A stretch of DNA of 64,000 nt from Bacteroidota bacterium (GTDB lineage Bacteria; Bacteroidota; Ignavibacteria; Ignavibacteriales; Ignavibacteriaceae), in assembly GCA_022564295.1 (NCBI GenBank), contig JADFLR010000011.1, positions 62,001 through 126,000 of the forward strand. The letters run 5' to 3'. Position numbers and translations under genes: made by a program. The notes below the pieces were generated by a model. The model saw only the letters and a program-made list of their open reading frames with translations, was not told the DNA's origin and searched no databases. Positions 17,676 through 26,703 of the stretch are shown here, piece after piece; positions within the stretch are counted from its first letter, which is position 1, and every line of letters starts with the position of its first letter.

Positions 17676-18878
17676 ATGTCGTTAACCATACTTTGCATTT
17701 CATCGTATGAAAAAGGATACGACTTTATGCGTGAGTGTAAAGAACAGGGATGCCGTGTTCTTCTTCTAACCTCCGAAAGTTTAAAAGACGCTCACTGGCC
17801 CAAAGAGTCCATAGATGAAACATTTTACATTCACGATAGAAATAAAGCATGGGATATGAAAGATGTTATCTATGGAGTGAGTTATGTTGCCAGAAAAGAA
17901 AAGTTAGATAGAATAGTTGCACTCGATGATTTTGATGTTGAAAGAGCTGCTGCTCTAAGAGAGCACTTGCGCATTCCGGGAATGGGCGATACAACCGCAC
18001 GTTACTTTAGAGATAAACTTGCGATGCGCACACAAGCAACATCAAGAGGCATTCCAGTTCCCGAATTTCTGCATATACTTAACCATGAGGAAATCAGCCA
18101 GTTCGCAAAACAGGTAAAGTTTCCTTTTATAGTAAAAGCAAGATTATTAGCCGGCGCACATGGTTTAAAGAAAGTTAATAATGAAGCGGAGCTATGGAAC
18201 AGAATTAATGAACTCGGTGATGAACAATCTTTCTTTTTAATGGAAAGATTTGTGCCGGGAAATATTTATCATGTTGATTCCATTGTTTATGAAAATGAGG
18301 TTCGCTTTGCTTTAGCAAGCCGGTATGGGAAACCGCCTTTCGAAGTTGCACATTCGGGCAGGGTATTTACAAGTCGAACGGTTTTGCGCGATTCGGAGAT
18401 AGAGCAGAAGTTGCTGGAATTAAATGAAAAAGTAATTAAAGCAATGGGTTTGCTAAGAGGAGTTTCACATACTGAGTTTATTGAAGCGGATGAGGATGGG
18501 AAACTATATTTTCTGGAAACATCTGCAAGGGTTGGTGGAGCAAATATTGCAGATCTTGTAGAAGCAGCTTCGGGAATAAATCATTGGAGAGAGTGGGCGA
18601 AGATTGAAATACAAAGAGACGTCGGCGATTATGAATATCCGCAGGTAAAGAATAATTATGCGGGAATTATTCAATCGCTTGCAAAACAGGAATGGCCGGA
18701 TCTAACCAATTATAATGATCCCGAAGTTATCTGGAAACTGAATAAAAGATTTCACGCAGGACTAATCATCCGTTCTGATAATCCGGAAAGAGTTGAGGCA
18801 CTGTTAGATACTTACGTACAAAGATTCTACGATGATTTTTTTGCAACCGCACCGATGAAGGAAAAGCCGGGAGATTAG
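17676..18878 (+). CDS. ATP-grasp family ligase
   Basis: This 400-residue protein has a carbamoyl-phosphate-synthase/biotin-carboxylase-type ATP-grasp fold. Residues 1-110 form a Rossmann-like N-terminal domain. ATP-binding lysines lie in FPFIVKARLLAGAHGLKKV (about 150-168). The grasp region is FFLMERFVPGNIYHVDSI, and the metal site is FIEADEDGKLYFLETSARVGG with the acidic/Asn-like pair followed by Arg. Such enzymes couple a carboxylate to an amine or thiol; the substrate is not apparent. Its stop overlaps the convergent hemN stop by four bases. Solitary plus-strand placement between haem genes gives no clear pathway clue. Confidence 0.85.
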   Translation: MSLTILCISSYEKGYDFMRECKEQGCRVLLLTSESLKDAHWPKESIDETFYIHDRNKAWDMKDVIYGVSYVARKEKLDRIVALDDFDVERAAALREHLRIPGMGDTTARYFRDKLAMRTQATSRGIPVPEFLHILNHEEISQFAKQVKFPFIVKARLLAGAHGLKKVNNEAELWNRINELGDEQSFFLMERFVPGNIYHVDSIVYENEVRFALASRYGKPPFEVAHSGRVFTSRTVLRDSEIEQKLLELNEKVIKAMGLLRGVSHTEFIEADEDGKLYFLETSARVGGANIADLVEAASGINHWREWAKIEIQRDVGDYEYPQVKNNYAGIIQSLAKQEWPDLTNYNDPEVIWKLNKRFHAGLIIRSDNPERVEALLDTYVQRFYDDFFATAPMKEKPGD

Positions 18879-20263
18879 ACTGTCCTCGAATACTTCGCTT
18901 TATCTTCTTTTCTCTCAATGTAACCGTCAAAATTCATTGCTATGTTGCGGATGAGAAGCCTGCCCATATCTTTAACTTTTATTCCATTGTCCGATATTTC
19001 GAGCAACCCATCATTTTGCATCTCTCTCAGTCCGCCGTCGGCGGAGTTCAGTCCCTTCGCAAAGTAATCCTTAAAGTTAATATTGAACTTTTCTTCTATT
19101 GATTTAAAGTCCAGTTCGAAATCGCACATCAAACGCATTATTACTTCACGTCTGATATGATCATCATCGCTAAGCTTGTAACCCTTTGCCGTGGGAATTA
19201 ATTCATCATCTATTGCTTGGTAATATTCTTTTTCTGTTTTGTAATTCTGTGCGTAAATATTTTTTAGCTGGCTTATTGATGTAATTCCCATTGCGTAGAG
19301 ATCTGTACCTGCATTTGTGCTGTATCCTTGAAAATTTCTGTAAAGTTTTTTTTCTGTAAGTGCTATAGACAAATCATCGTTGGGTTTGGCGAAGTGATCC
19401 ATCCCAATAAAAACATAACCTGCATCTGTAAGCTGTTCGATGGATGATTTTAATATTTCCAACCTAACTTCAGGAGTAGGAAGATCTTCCTGATGAATTA
19501 ATGCCATATGCTTTTTTAACCATGGAACGTAGGCAAAGTTAAATAATGCTATTCTATCCGGAGAAACATCAATAATTTTTTCAACAGTTTCTGCAAAGCT
19601 TTTAGCTGTTTGGAAAGGCAATCCGTATATCAAATCAAGGTTTATACTTTGATAACCGAGTTCTCTTACCCACTCAACGGCTTGTCGTGTAATATCTTCC
19701 GGCTGAATTCTGTTAATTGCTTTCTGAACTTTTTCGTTAAAATCCTGTACACCCATGCTTATTCTGTTAAAGTTGTTATTGCGCAATGCTTCAAGGTGTG
19801 CTTTTGTTAATTCACGCGGATCAATCTCGCAACTGTTCTCAGAGGTTTCACTAAACTCGAATGAATGACTGATATACGAAGCAAGTAAATTAATTTCATC
19901 CGGGTTTAAATGAGTTGGTGTTCCTCCGCCCCAATGGTGCTGTGCAACCTTCCTGTCGGGCAAAAGATATGTTCTTAAAAGATCAATTTCCTTTTGAACG
20001 TATTTTATGTATTCCTTTATACGATCGCGGTTTCTTGTTATAAGCATATTACATCCGCAGAAAAAGCAAAGTGTATCGCAATAAGGAAGATGAAAATAAA
20101 GCGATAGATCAGGGAGCCCTTCGCCGTAATTGGTTTTTACAATTTCATCCACATAGTCTTCATTTGTAAAGCTCTCATTAAAGTGAGGTGCAGTGGGATA
20201 ACTTGTATAGCGTGGTCCCGGTTTATCGTACTTTTTAAACTTTTTTAAATCTATTTCAAACAC
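18875..20263 (-). CDS. hemN: Oxygen-independent coproporphyrinogen III oxidase
   Basis: This 462-residue radical-SAM enzyme converts coproporphyrinogen III to protoporphyrinogen IX without oxygen. The [4Fe-4S] ligands are in YCDTLCFFCGCNM (about 61-70), matching the HemN pattern CxxxCxxCxC. HHWGGGTPTHL, EIDPRELT, SMGVQDFNEKVQKAINRIQP and LDLIYGLPFQT follow as expected. The C-terminal HemN domain includes FQGYSTNAGTDLYAMG-like sequence that distinguishes true HemN from HemW-type chaperones. The spacer to hemE (20264-20407) carries a dispersed repeat, so this gene is either the last cistron of the haem operon or transcribed separately. Confidence 0.96.
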   Translation of the reverse strand: MFEIDLKKFKKYDKPGPRYTSYPTAPHFNESFTNEDYVDEIVKTNYGEGLPDLSLYFHLPYCDTLCFFCGCNMLITRNRDRIKEYIKYVQKEIDLLRTYLLPDRKVAQHHWGGGTPTHLNPDEINLLASYISHSFEFSETSENSCEIDPRELTKAHLEALRNNNFNRISMGVQDFNEKVQKAINRIQPEDITRQAVEWVRELGYQSINLDLIYGLPFQTAKSFAETVEKIIDVSPDRIALFNFAYVPWLKKHMALIHQEDLPTPEVRLEILKSSIEQLTDAGYVFIGMDHFAKPNDDLSIALTEKKLYRNFQGYSTNAGTDLYAMGITSISQLKNIYAQNYKTEKEYYQAIDDELIPTAKGYKLSDDDHIRREVIMRLMCDFELDFKSIEEKFNINFKDYFAKGLNSADGGLREMQNDGLLEISDNGIKVKDMGRLLIRNIAMNFDGYIERKEDKAKYSRTV

Positions 20264-20317
20264 TATTTACTCCTTTTTTCTTCCTCCATCAAAAAAACTT
20301 ACATGTTTCAAAACTCA

Positions 20318-20402
20318 CTAATGTCACTCTGAACATAGTGAGGAGGCTCACTATATAATCAACGAGATTCTTCATCCCTATGAATAGGGATTCAGAATGA
20401 CA
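20318..20402. repeat. Dispersed inverted repeat between hemE and hemN
   Basis: GTCACTCTGAACATAGTGAG at one end and ATTCAGAATGACA at the other are inverted complements. An inner palindrome (ATCCCTATGAATAGGGAT) sits near the right end. It is related to the 11726 repeat and interrupts the otherwise tight haem operon. Confidence 0.6.
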
Positions 20403-20407
20403 ATTAC

Positions 20408-21487
20408 TCAAATTTTAATAACCTTAGTACTAACATCGTTATCATGAAATGCCTGACTGTCTTCTTTCACAAAATCTACTAATGCTTTTGCATGCTCTGG
20501 TTTAATATCCGGTAAAATACCATGCCCAAGATTAAAGATATGTCCATTGCCTTCTCCGTATGATTGAAGAACTTTTTTTGCTTCTCGTCTAATAAAACCC
20601 GGTTCTGCATAAAGGACAGTTGGATCAAGATTGCCCTGTATTGCAACTTTATTTCCAATTTTATCTCTTGCCTTTGCAAGATCAATTGTCCAATCAATAC
20701 CAATTACATCGGCACCACAGTCGGCAGTTGTTCTCATTCTGTAATGAACACCTTTGGGAAAATAGATGATTGGTTCATCGTTTCGTTTTATTTTTGAGAT
20801 CACCTGGTTTACATACTTTAAAGCGAAGACAAGATAATCTCTTGGCGATAACATTCCCGCCCATGTATCGAATATTTGCACGGCATTCGCGCCGGCTTCA
20901 ATCTGTGCAGAAAGATAATCCGCAACAGCATTGGTAAGTTTATTCAGTATTTTATGGGCAAGTTCAGGATTATTATAAATTAGTTTCTTTACATTTGAAA
21001 AAGTTTTACTGCCGTGACCTTCAACCATATAGGTAAGCAAAGTCCATGGCGCACCGCTAAAACCTATCAAGGGTACTCTTCCGCTAAGCTCTTTTTTTGT
21101 TAGTGAAATTGCATCGAGAACATACTTAAGATTTTCCTGTGCTGTTATCTGTTTTAAGTTCTCCGCATCCTTTTCGGTTCTTATAGGATGATCAAACACG
21201 GGTCCTTTTCCATCGAACATTTCCAAATGCATTCCCATCGCTTCGGGAATAACGAGTATATCGGAAAAAATAATTGCAGCATCTACACCTATTAAATCAA
21301 CAGGCTGAATTGTAACTTCTGCAGCAAGTTCCGGTGTTTTACACATTGTTAAAAAGTCGTTGTTTGCTCTAACCGCTCTGTATTCAGGCAAATATCTCCC
21401 GGCTTGTCTCATAATCCAAATCGGGGTTCTTTCAACAGGTTGTTTTTTACAGGCTCTTAAAAAGAGGTCGTTTTGTAACTGTTCCAA
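20408..21487 (-). CDS. hemE: Uroporphyrinogen decarboxylase
   Basis: This 359-residue TIM-barrel enzyme decarboxylates the four acetate side chains of uroporphyrinogen III to coproporphyrinogen III without a cofactor. The N-terminal signature RTPIWIMRQAGRYLPEYR (about 20-37) contains the substrate-binding Arg residues. The invariant Asp of FSDILVIPEAMG (about 80) and GFSGAPWTLLTYMVEG are present, as is GHGILPDIKPEH near the C-terminus. It starts 18 bases after the TetR-HemD fusion, so the two are in one operon, and HemD product is HemE substrate. Confidence 0.97.
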   Translation of the reverse strand: MEQLQNDLFLRACKKQPVERTPIWIMRQAGRYLPEYRAVRANNDFLTMCKTPELAAEVTIQPVDLIGVDAAIIFSDILVIPEAMGMHLEMFDGKGPVFDHPIRTEKDAENLKQITAQENLKYVLDAISLTKKELSGRVPLIGFSGAPWTLLTYMVEGHGSKTFSNVKKLIYNNPELAHKILNKLTNAVADYLSAQIEAGANAVQIFDTWAGMLSPRDYLVFALKYVNQVISKIKRNDEPIIYFPKGVHYRMRTTADCGADVIGIDWTIDLAKARDKIGNKVAIQGNLDPTVLYAEPGFIRREAKKVLQSYGEGNGHIFNLGHGILPDIKPEHAKALVDFVKEDSQAFHDNDVSTKVIKI

Positions 21488-21505
21488 TAATATCTCCTTA
21501 ACGTT

Positions 21506-22927
21506 TTAAGAATTATAGTAACCGATAATTTTTTTAATTAATCCATCAGTGGTGTACTCATCCGGCATTATATTAACTTTTACGCGTCTGTTTTCTATTG
21601 TGGCTTTTGTTGTTGGACCTATTGCCGCAACATCATATTTATTAAAATATTCAGCAGGATTAATAACATTTAATATCTGCAAAAAGTTTTCAAAGGTTGA
21701 CGGACTTGTAAAAATAAAAAGATCGGGGTTGCTATATTTTAACTTTTCCAAATTACTTTTTAAGTGCTCTTTAGTTGGAAGAGAAACGTTGTAAACCGGA
21801 ACCGATTTTATAATCGCACCAAGGTCTTTTAAACCACGCGGCAGTTCTTCTCTTCCAATAGCCGAACGCGGTATAAATACAAATTTATCTTTTAAATTGA
21901 ATTTAGAAAGTTTTTCAATAACACCTTCCGAACTAAACTTTTCAGGAACAATGCTAACAGGAATATCATACCGGTTACAAATGGCGGAAGTTTTATTTCC
22001 AACAGCAACAACATTTATCTTTTCAAAATTGATATCAACATTTAATTCACGGCATCTTAAGCTGAACATCTCAACAGCATGAGCGGAAGTAAAAATTATA
22101 AAATCGATCTTATCAGGATTAATTACAACGGAATCAAAACTATCCCAACTTGACGGCGGTACAATTTCCAAAGTAGGAAATACAATTACATTTGCCCCAA
22201 ATCTTGTTAATTTCGAAGCAGACTCTTTTGATTGTTCAATTGTTCTTGTTAGAACTATATTTTTATTTTTTAGCGGAAGAACAACATGGTTTTTAAAGCC
22301 GGAGTAAAGAGCATGAATTATAAACTCAAACAATCTCTCTCTCTCAATTATTTTCTGTTCCCTGTTTATCAAGCGATCGATATCCCTTTGAACAGTTCCA
22401 TAAATACTTCCTAATATTGAATTAGCAGTGAACTCATCATCAACTTCTCTGAAAAGATTATCTTTTATTCCGTTCCTGATGATCCCCGCCAATTGCTCTT
22501 TGAGCTGGTCTTCAAGATTACGTAATTTATTACAAAGGTTACTTTCGGAATTCAGAGATTCCTTTTTGTACATCAAAAAGAAGTTCTGGTATTTCATCAT
22601 GAACATATAAACATGTAAAATGAATGTACGAAGAGAATCAATACTGTTATGTTCCGATCTTATCTTTTCCGCCAGTGAATTAAGAAGGTTCTCCATTCTC
22701 AAACTCATAATTGAAAAATAGAGTTCCTCCTTTGATGTGAAATAATTGTAAACAGTTCCTTTTGCAACGCCTATCATTTTGGCAACATCTTCCATCATAA
22801 CCTCGTGATAGCTCTTTTGCGAAAAGAGTTCGGCTGCTGCATCAAGAATGCGCTCTCTTTTAATCTGTTTTTTTGTCACTTTTTTTTCTTTTACCAGCAT
22901 CATTTTTATTTTTATCTTATATTCCAA
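21506..22927 (-). CDS. hemD: TetR-family regulator fused to uroporphyrinogen-III synthase
   Basis: This single unbroken 473-residue frame joins two unrelated proteins. Residues 20-210 are a TetR-type repressor: RERILDAAAELFSQKSYHEV, then MEDVAKMIGVAKGTVYNYF is the helix-turn-helix, followed by an all-helical ligand/dimer domain ending near FEFIIHALYSGF. Residues 220-473 are HemD, which cyclises hydroxymethylbilane to uroporphyrinogen III: KNKNIVLTRTIEQS, IDFIIFTSAHAVEMF, VVAVGNKTSA, VFIPRSAIGREELP, LFIFTSPSTFENF and AAIGPTTKATIE. HemD normally stands alone at about 250 residues. The start overlaps the lipoprotein gene stop by 16 bases. The gene lies between hemC and hemE in pathway order. Autoregulation of the operon in response to a pathway intermediate is an inference. 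Confidence 0.93.
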   Translation of the reverse strand: MEYKIKIKMMLVKEKKVTKKQIKRERILDAAAELFSQKSYHEVMMEDVAKMIGVAKGTVYNYFTSKEELYFSIMSLRMENLLNSLAEKIRSEHNSIDSLRTFILHVYMFMMKYQNFFLMYKKESLNSESNLCNKLRNLEDQLKEQLAGIIRNGIKDNLFREVDDEFTANSILGSIYGTVQRDIDRLINREQKIIERERLFEFIIHALYSGFKNHVVLPLKNKNIVLTRTIEQSKESASKLTRFGANVIVFPTLEIVPPSSWDSFDSVVINPDKIDFIIFTSAHAVEMFSLRCRELNVDINFEKINVVAVGNKTSAICNRYDIPVSIVPEKFSSEGVIEKLSKFNLKDKFVFIPRSAIGREELPRGLKDLGAIIKSVPVYNVSLPTKEHLKSNLEKLKYSNPDLFIFTSPSTFENFLQILNVINPAEYFNKYDVAAIGPTTKATIENRRVKVNIMPDEYTTDGLIKKIIGYYNS

Positions 22928-23523
22928 TCGTTCAAAGCTAATACGTCTCCGTGAACCGGATCAATCAGCATTTCCTTTCCCCTTCCGCGGTAACCGAAAT
23001 CTCCTTCAAATTCATGGATGGTTGATACAATGTACCACACATAAATTTGTCTTTCGGGATTCCAGATAAAACCAACTTGCCAATCTTTAATACCTTTTTC
23101 CAACCCGTATCTTTTAGCAATTGATATTGCACCTTCAGTGTCAATCTGCCAATTACAATCAGTGGGTTTTTCTTTACAATTTGGAATTCCGATAACATCT
23201 CTTTTTTTAACTACATTACCGATACTGTCAACAGTAAAAATAATTACTGTATTTACATAAGGTTTCTCCGGTAAGTAAAGGCGGTAAGCTATTTCGTAAT
23301 ATGGTGGAGCGTATTTTGTCCTTACAAAATCCGGAGTAATGTAGCTGCTAAAAAACTCCTCACCGGTTTTCGAGATGATAAACTCATTTGCTTTATTAAG
23401 CACATCAATCGGTACACTTGCCTCCTCCTTTTTGCCGCAGTTTGAACAACTGCAGGAATAAATTGCCCAGCTAATTACTAAAATTGTAATTCCGAACAAC
23501 ACAAATTTTAGAAATAGTTTCAT
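22912..23523 (-). CDS. Hypothetical membrane-anchored protein within the haem operon
   Basis: I do not recognise this 203-residue protein. Residues 4-22 are a hydrophobic signal/anchor ending in IYSCSCSNCGKK; Cys24 could be a lipoprotein site, though the preceding residues fit the lipobox only moderately. The exported part includes a PepSY-like pattern of strands (VIIFTVDSIGNVVKKRDVIG, and a GKEMLIDPVHGDVLAL end). Further Cys residues occur at IPNCKEKPTDCNW. It overlaps hemC by four bases upstream and the TetR-HemD gene by 16 bases downstream, implying translational coupling. An envelope protein within a cytosolic haem pathway is unexpected; a role in haem or metal handling is a guess. Confidence 0.75.
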   Translation of the reverse strand: MKLFLKFVLFGITILVISWAIYSCSCSNCGKKEEASVPIDVLNKANEFIISKTGEEFFSSYITPDFVRTKYAPPYYEIAYRLYLPEKPYVNTVIIFTVDSIGNVVKKRDVIGIPNCKEKPTDCNWQIDTEGAISIAKRYGLEKGIKDWQVGFIWNPERQIYVWYIVSTIHEFEGDFGYRGRGKEMLIDPVHGDVLALNDWNIR

Positions 23524-24467
23524 GACCTCCTCGAGCTGTTATAGATTTCTTTTAAAACTGATTTTGCACCGGCTTTAAGTAATTCTTTTGCGAGTGATTT
23601 ACCTAATAGCTCCGGTTTCTTTTTACTTCCCCGCATCCTTTTTCTAAAAGTTATGGTTCCGTCTAAAGAACCAACCATTGCATCAAGATAAAGTCCGTTC
23701 GGTTTTAGTTCAGCAAATGCTCCGATAGGAACCTGGCAGCCGCCTTCCAGAGTTTTAAGCAAAGATCTTTCTGCAAGCACTGCACTGTAAGTATCTTCGT
23801 GATGAATTTTTTGGAGCAGCTCATCAATAAATATATTATCTTTATGAATTTCTATTCCCAACGCACCTTGCCCAACGGCAGGCAGCATCAAATTGGTGGG
23901 GATGTAGGACGATATATACTTTTTCAATTTTAATCTTTCAACACCGGCTCTTGCTAATATTATTGCATCCCAATTGGATTTTAAAAATTTTTTTATTCGT
24001 GTCGGAACGTTTCCCCTAAGTTCTACGGTCGTTATATCAGGGCGAAGATGTAATAACTGACATTCCCTGCGTAATGAACCGGTGGCAACCGTTGCTCCTT
24101 CTTTAAGGTTTAAAATTGTAACTCCTTTTTTTCTTGCGATAAGTACATCTTCCGCACCGTGCCTTTTTGTAACGGCGGATAGTTTTAAGCCATCGGGTAT
24201 TTGAGTTTGTAAATCTTTTAAACTGTGTACTGCAAGGTCAATCTTTTTTTCTAAAAGTTGTATCTCAAGTTCTTTTGTAAACAGACTTTTATCGCCAATT
24301 TTGGAAAGAGGGAAATTGAGAATCTTATCACCCATGGTTTTAATTATTTTAATATCAACAACAATGTTGCGGTTTTTTCTTTCCAGTTCTTTTTTAACAA
24401 AGTTTGCTTGCCAAAGTGCAAGGTCGCTTCCACGAGAGCCGATTACTACCTTTGTTTTTTTATTCAT
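23520..24467 (-). CDS. hemC: Porphobilinogen deaminase (hydroxymethylbilane synthase)
   Basis: This 315-residue enzyme polymerises four porphobilinogen units into hydroxymethylbilane. The dipyrromethane cofactor attaches to the Cys in LEGGCQVPIGAFAE (about 243). Other conserved parts are VIGSRGSDLALWQANFV, the loop KSLFTKELE, AVHSLKDLQTQIPDGL, ATGSLRRECQLL, ELRGNVPTRIKK and MLPAVGQGALGIE. The length is normal. It follows hemA by nine bases and its stop overlaps the next gene by four bases, so it is firmly within the haem operon. Confidence 0.97.
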   Translation of the reverse strand: MNKKTKVVIGSRGSDLALWQANFVKKELERKNRNIVVDIKIIKTMGDKILNFPLSKIGDKSLFTKELEIQLLEKKIDLAVHSLKDLQTQIPDGLKLSAVTKRHGAEDVLIARKKGVTILNLKEGATVATGSLRRECQLLHLRPDITTVELRGNVPTRIKKFLKSNWDAIILARAGVERLKLKKYISSYIPTNLMLPAVGQGALGIEIHKDNIFIDELLQKIHHEDTYSAVLAERSLLKTLEGGCQVPIGAFAELKPNGLYLDAMVGSLDGTITFRKRMRGSKKKPELLGKSLAKELLKAGAKSVLKEIYNSSRRS

Positions 24468-24476
24468 TATATGATT

Positions 24477-25763
24477 TTACTTTTTTTCTTTGTTGTTTTC
24501 AGGTTTATCAATTCCGAACAAGCTTTTTATTATTCCCATTTTTTCGGCAGACTCTTCCGCACCGGTTCCTCTCTCATTTATTTTTCTTAGTTCAATTGTT
24601 GGATGATGCAGTATTTTATTGATTATTCGCTTTGTTACCATTTCAAGTCTTTCTCTGTCTTCGGAAGAAAATTTATTTATGTTTTTTTCAACCTCTTCCG
24701 CTCGTATTTCATCAAAATGATCTCGTAAGCTTTTAATTGTTGGTGCCGATTTAAGAGAATTGTACCATTCAAAAAACGAATCGAGTTCTTCATCTATTAT
24801 TTTTTCTACTTTAGGAATTTCTTCCTTTCGCTTTGTAACGTTTTGTTCTACAATAATATTAAGCGAATCGATGTCATGGTAAAAAACATATTCAATATTT
24901 TTTGTAGCGGGATCTATATCTCTCGGAACGGCGATATCCATAAGAACCATTGAAGCAAAACTTCTCTTTTTCATAGCAGCTTCAACATCGTTTCTCGTAA
25001 TAATTATTCCTTCTGCACTCGTTGCACTGATTATGATATCAAACTTGTGAAGGTGATCATTAAAGGTATCAAATGGAAACACAGCAGTCTTCAAATCAGC
25101 CGCAAGTTTTTCTGCTTTTTCAAAAGTTCTATTGGTTAATGCAAGCCTACCTATACCTCTATCTCTTAAATGCTTTGCGGCAATCTCACCCGTTTCCCCG
25201 GTTCCAATAATTAGCGCTGATTTTTTAGAAAGATTAGAAAATATTTTTTCAATCAATTGAACCGATGCATAACTAATAGTAACTGCTCCTTCGCTAATTG
25301 CAGTTTCCGATATGGCACGCTTGCCAACCCTTATTGCCGAATCAAAAACTCTCCTCATTAATAATCCTACAAATTGCATTTCTTCGGCAATGTTAAATGC
25401 GTTTTTAACCTGCTTATAAATTTGATTATCCCCAATTAACATGGAATCAATTCCTGACGTAACAGAGAAAAGATGTTTAACAGAATCACGTGATATAAAA
25501 GTTTGAAAATTTTCGGGAGATGTGGTTATTGAACTCTTATATTCCATAATAAATTTTTGAAGCTCTAGATGAGTAGTTTGAGAATTGACTGGAATGCCGT
25601 ATATCTCAGTTCGGTTGCAGGTTGAAAGCAGCAAACCTTCTTTAAGAAAATTGTCTTTAGCTTTTTTTATTAATTCGTGCACTTCATCATCGCTTAGATG
25701 AAGTGCTTCTCTAAGCTGAACTGGTGCGGTTTTGTGATTTATTGACACTGCTAATAGTTGCAT
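24477..25763 (-). CDS. hemA: Glutamyl-tRNA reductase
   Basis: This 428-residue enzyme reduces glutamyl-tRNA(Glu) with NADPH to glutamate-1-semialdehyde, the entry step of the C5 route to haem. The catalytic Cys50 is in LLSTCNRTEIYG, and the N-terminal motif is AVSINHKTAPVQLREAL. The substrate site HLFSVTSGIDSMLIGDNQIYKQVKNAF and the NADPH motif ALIIGTGETGEIAAKHL are intact. A C-terminal dimerisation helix and a Lys/Glu-rich tail follow. It begins six bases after the hemX-like gene, whose family in other bacteria affects HemA abundance. No hemL is in the window. Confidence 0.96.
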   Translation of the reverse strand: MQLLAVSINHKTAPVQLREALHLSDDEVHELIKKAKDNFLKEGLLLSTCNRTEIYGIPVNSQTTHLELQKFIMEYKSSITTSPENFQTFISRDSVKHLFSVTSGIDSMLIGDNQIYKQVKNAFNIAEEMQFVGLLMRRVFDSAIRVGKRAISETAISEGAVTISYASVQLIEKIFSNLSKKSALIIGTGETGEIAAKHLRDRGIGRLALTNRTFEKAEKLAADLKTAVFPFDTFNDHLHKFDIIISATSAEGIIITRNDVEAAMKKRSFASMVLMDIAVPRDIDPATKNIEYVFYHDIDSLNIIVEQNVTKRKEEIPKVEKIIDEELDSFFEWYNSLKSAPTIKSLRDHFDEIRAEEVEKNINKFSSEDRERLEMVTKRIINKILHHPTIELRKINERGTGAEESAEKMGIIKSLFGIDKPENNKEKK

Positions 25764-25769
25764 TAAAAA

Positions 25770-26594
25770 TTAATAGAATGAATGAAAACTACGTGATAAG
25801 AAATTTGTTAGTATCGTAGAAAATATTGCAATCACAAATCCTGTTATTGAAAGAAGAACAAGTTTTTTTCCACGCCACCTGGAGAAGATTTTTGTAAATA
25901 TTCCAATTCCGTAAAGCAGCCAAACAAGAGCTGTACCTATTAGTTTGGGGTCTATAAATGAAAACTTTGGAAATGCCTGCGGCAGCCATATAACTCCGAT
26001 TATTATCGCAATGGTTAGAAGAATAAAACCAAGCACTGCCGAATAAAAACTTAACTTCTCTAAAACTTCAAGATTCGGAAGACGGTTGAATATTAGACCA
26101 AAGCGGTTGTCCTTAAGATCTTTATACAATGTAAGATATAAAAAACCGTACACGGCAGAAATTGTGAACCCGGAATAACCCAACAAAGCATTGATGACAT
26201 GAATACCAAGCAAATTGTTCTTTAAAACTTCTTTTACTTCAAACTGATCAACAATAAACATGGATGAAATCAGCTGGAATACAAAAGAGATGATAATAAT
26301 AAATGGACCTGTTCCTCTTATATCAGTAATCAATTCTAAAAGGAAGTAAGAAAATGTTATTGAAAAAGCCAGAACGGTAAAAATCTCAAATACATTTGTT
26401 ATGGGCGGGTGCTCAAACTCAAATGTTCTAATCATTAAATAAAATAAATGTATGAGTAAAGTGATGAAGATGAAAAGACGTTTTACATTAATAAATTTCT
26501 TTTCACCCCTCATAAAATCATAGAAATATACTGAAAATGTTCCCAGGTATAATATGGGAAGAAGAATGTTTAGAAAGTGTATAACAGGGAGCAT
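25770..26594 (-). CDS. Cytochrome c assembly / HemX-like membrane protein
   Basis: This 274-residue integral membrane protein has about eight hydrophobic helices and belongs to the CcsA/CcmC/HemX group. The family's haem-binding periplasmic segment is recognisable as FSFIDPKLIGTALVWLLYG (cf. WDPKE-W---Y), although the tryptophan-rich WWD part is reduced to IWLPQAF. His residues in GIHVINALLGYSGF and FHSFY are candidates for haem ligation. Its position directly before hemA matches hemX in Firmicutes, where the protein is reported to affect glutamyl-tRNA reductase levels. It is the first gene of the haem operon and is preceded by a large inverted repeat. Confidence 0.85.
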   Translation of the reverse strand: MLPVIHFLNILLPILYLGTFSVYFYDFMRGEKKFINVKRLFIFITLLIHLFYLMIRTFEFEHPPITNVFEIFTVLAFSITFSYFLLELITDIRGTGPFIIIISFVFQLISSMFIVDQFEVKEVLKNNLLGIHVINALLGYSGFTISAVYGFLYLTLYKDLKDNRFGLIFNRLPNLEVLEKLSFYSAVLGFILLTIAIIIGVIWLPQAFPKFSFIDPKLIGTALVWLLYGIGIFTKIFSRWRGKKLVLLSITGFVIAIFSTILTNFLSRSFHSFY

Positions 26595-26610
26595 TCTAAT
26601 TTACCTTTTA

Positions 26611-26685
26611 AAAATGACTTGCCAGTCGAAAATTAAAAAATTAACCAACCAAAAGCAATATAAATTCTGACCAGCAAGTCATTTT
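26611..26685. promoter_or_regulatory. Long inverted repeat in the leader of the haem operon
   Basis: The arms AAAATGACTTGCCAGTC (26611-26627) and GACCAGCAAGTCATTTT (26669-26685) match as inverted complements at 15 of 17 positions, with a 41-base AT-rich loop. They lie between the SPFH gene stop and the hemX-like start. It could be an operator pair, a leader RNA structure or a dispersed repeat. No T-run argues for a simple terminator. Confidence 0.55.
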
Positions 26686-26703
26686 AATGTCATTATCTGT
26701 GGA

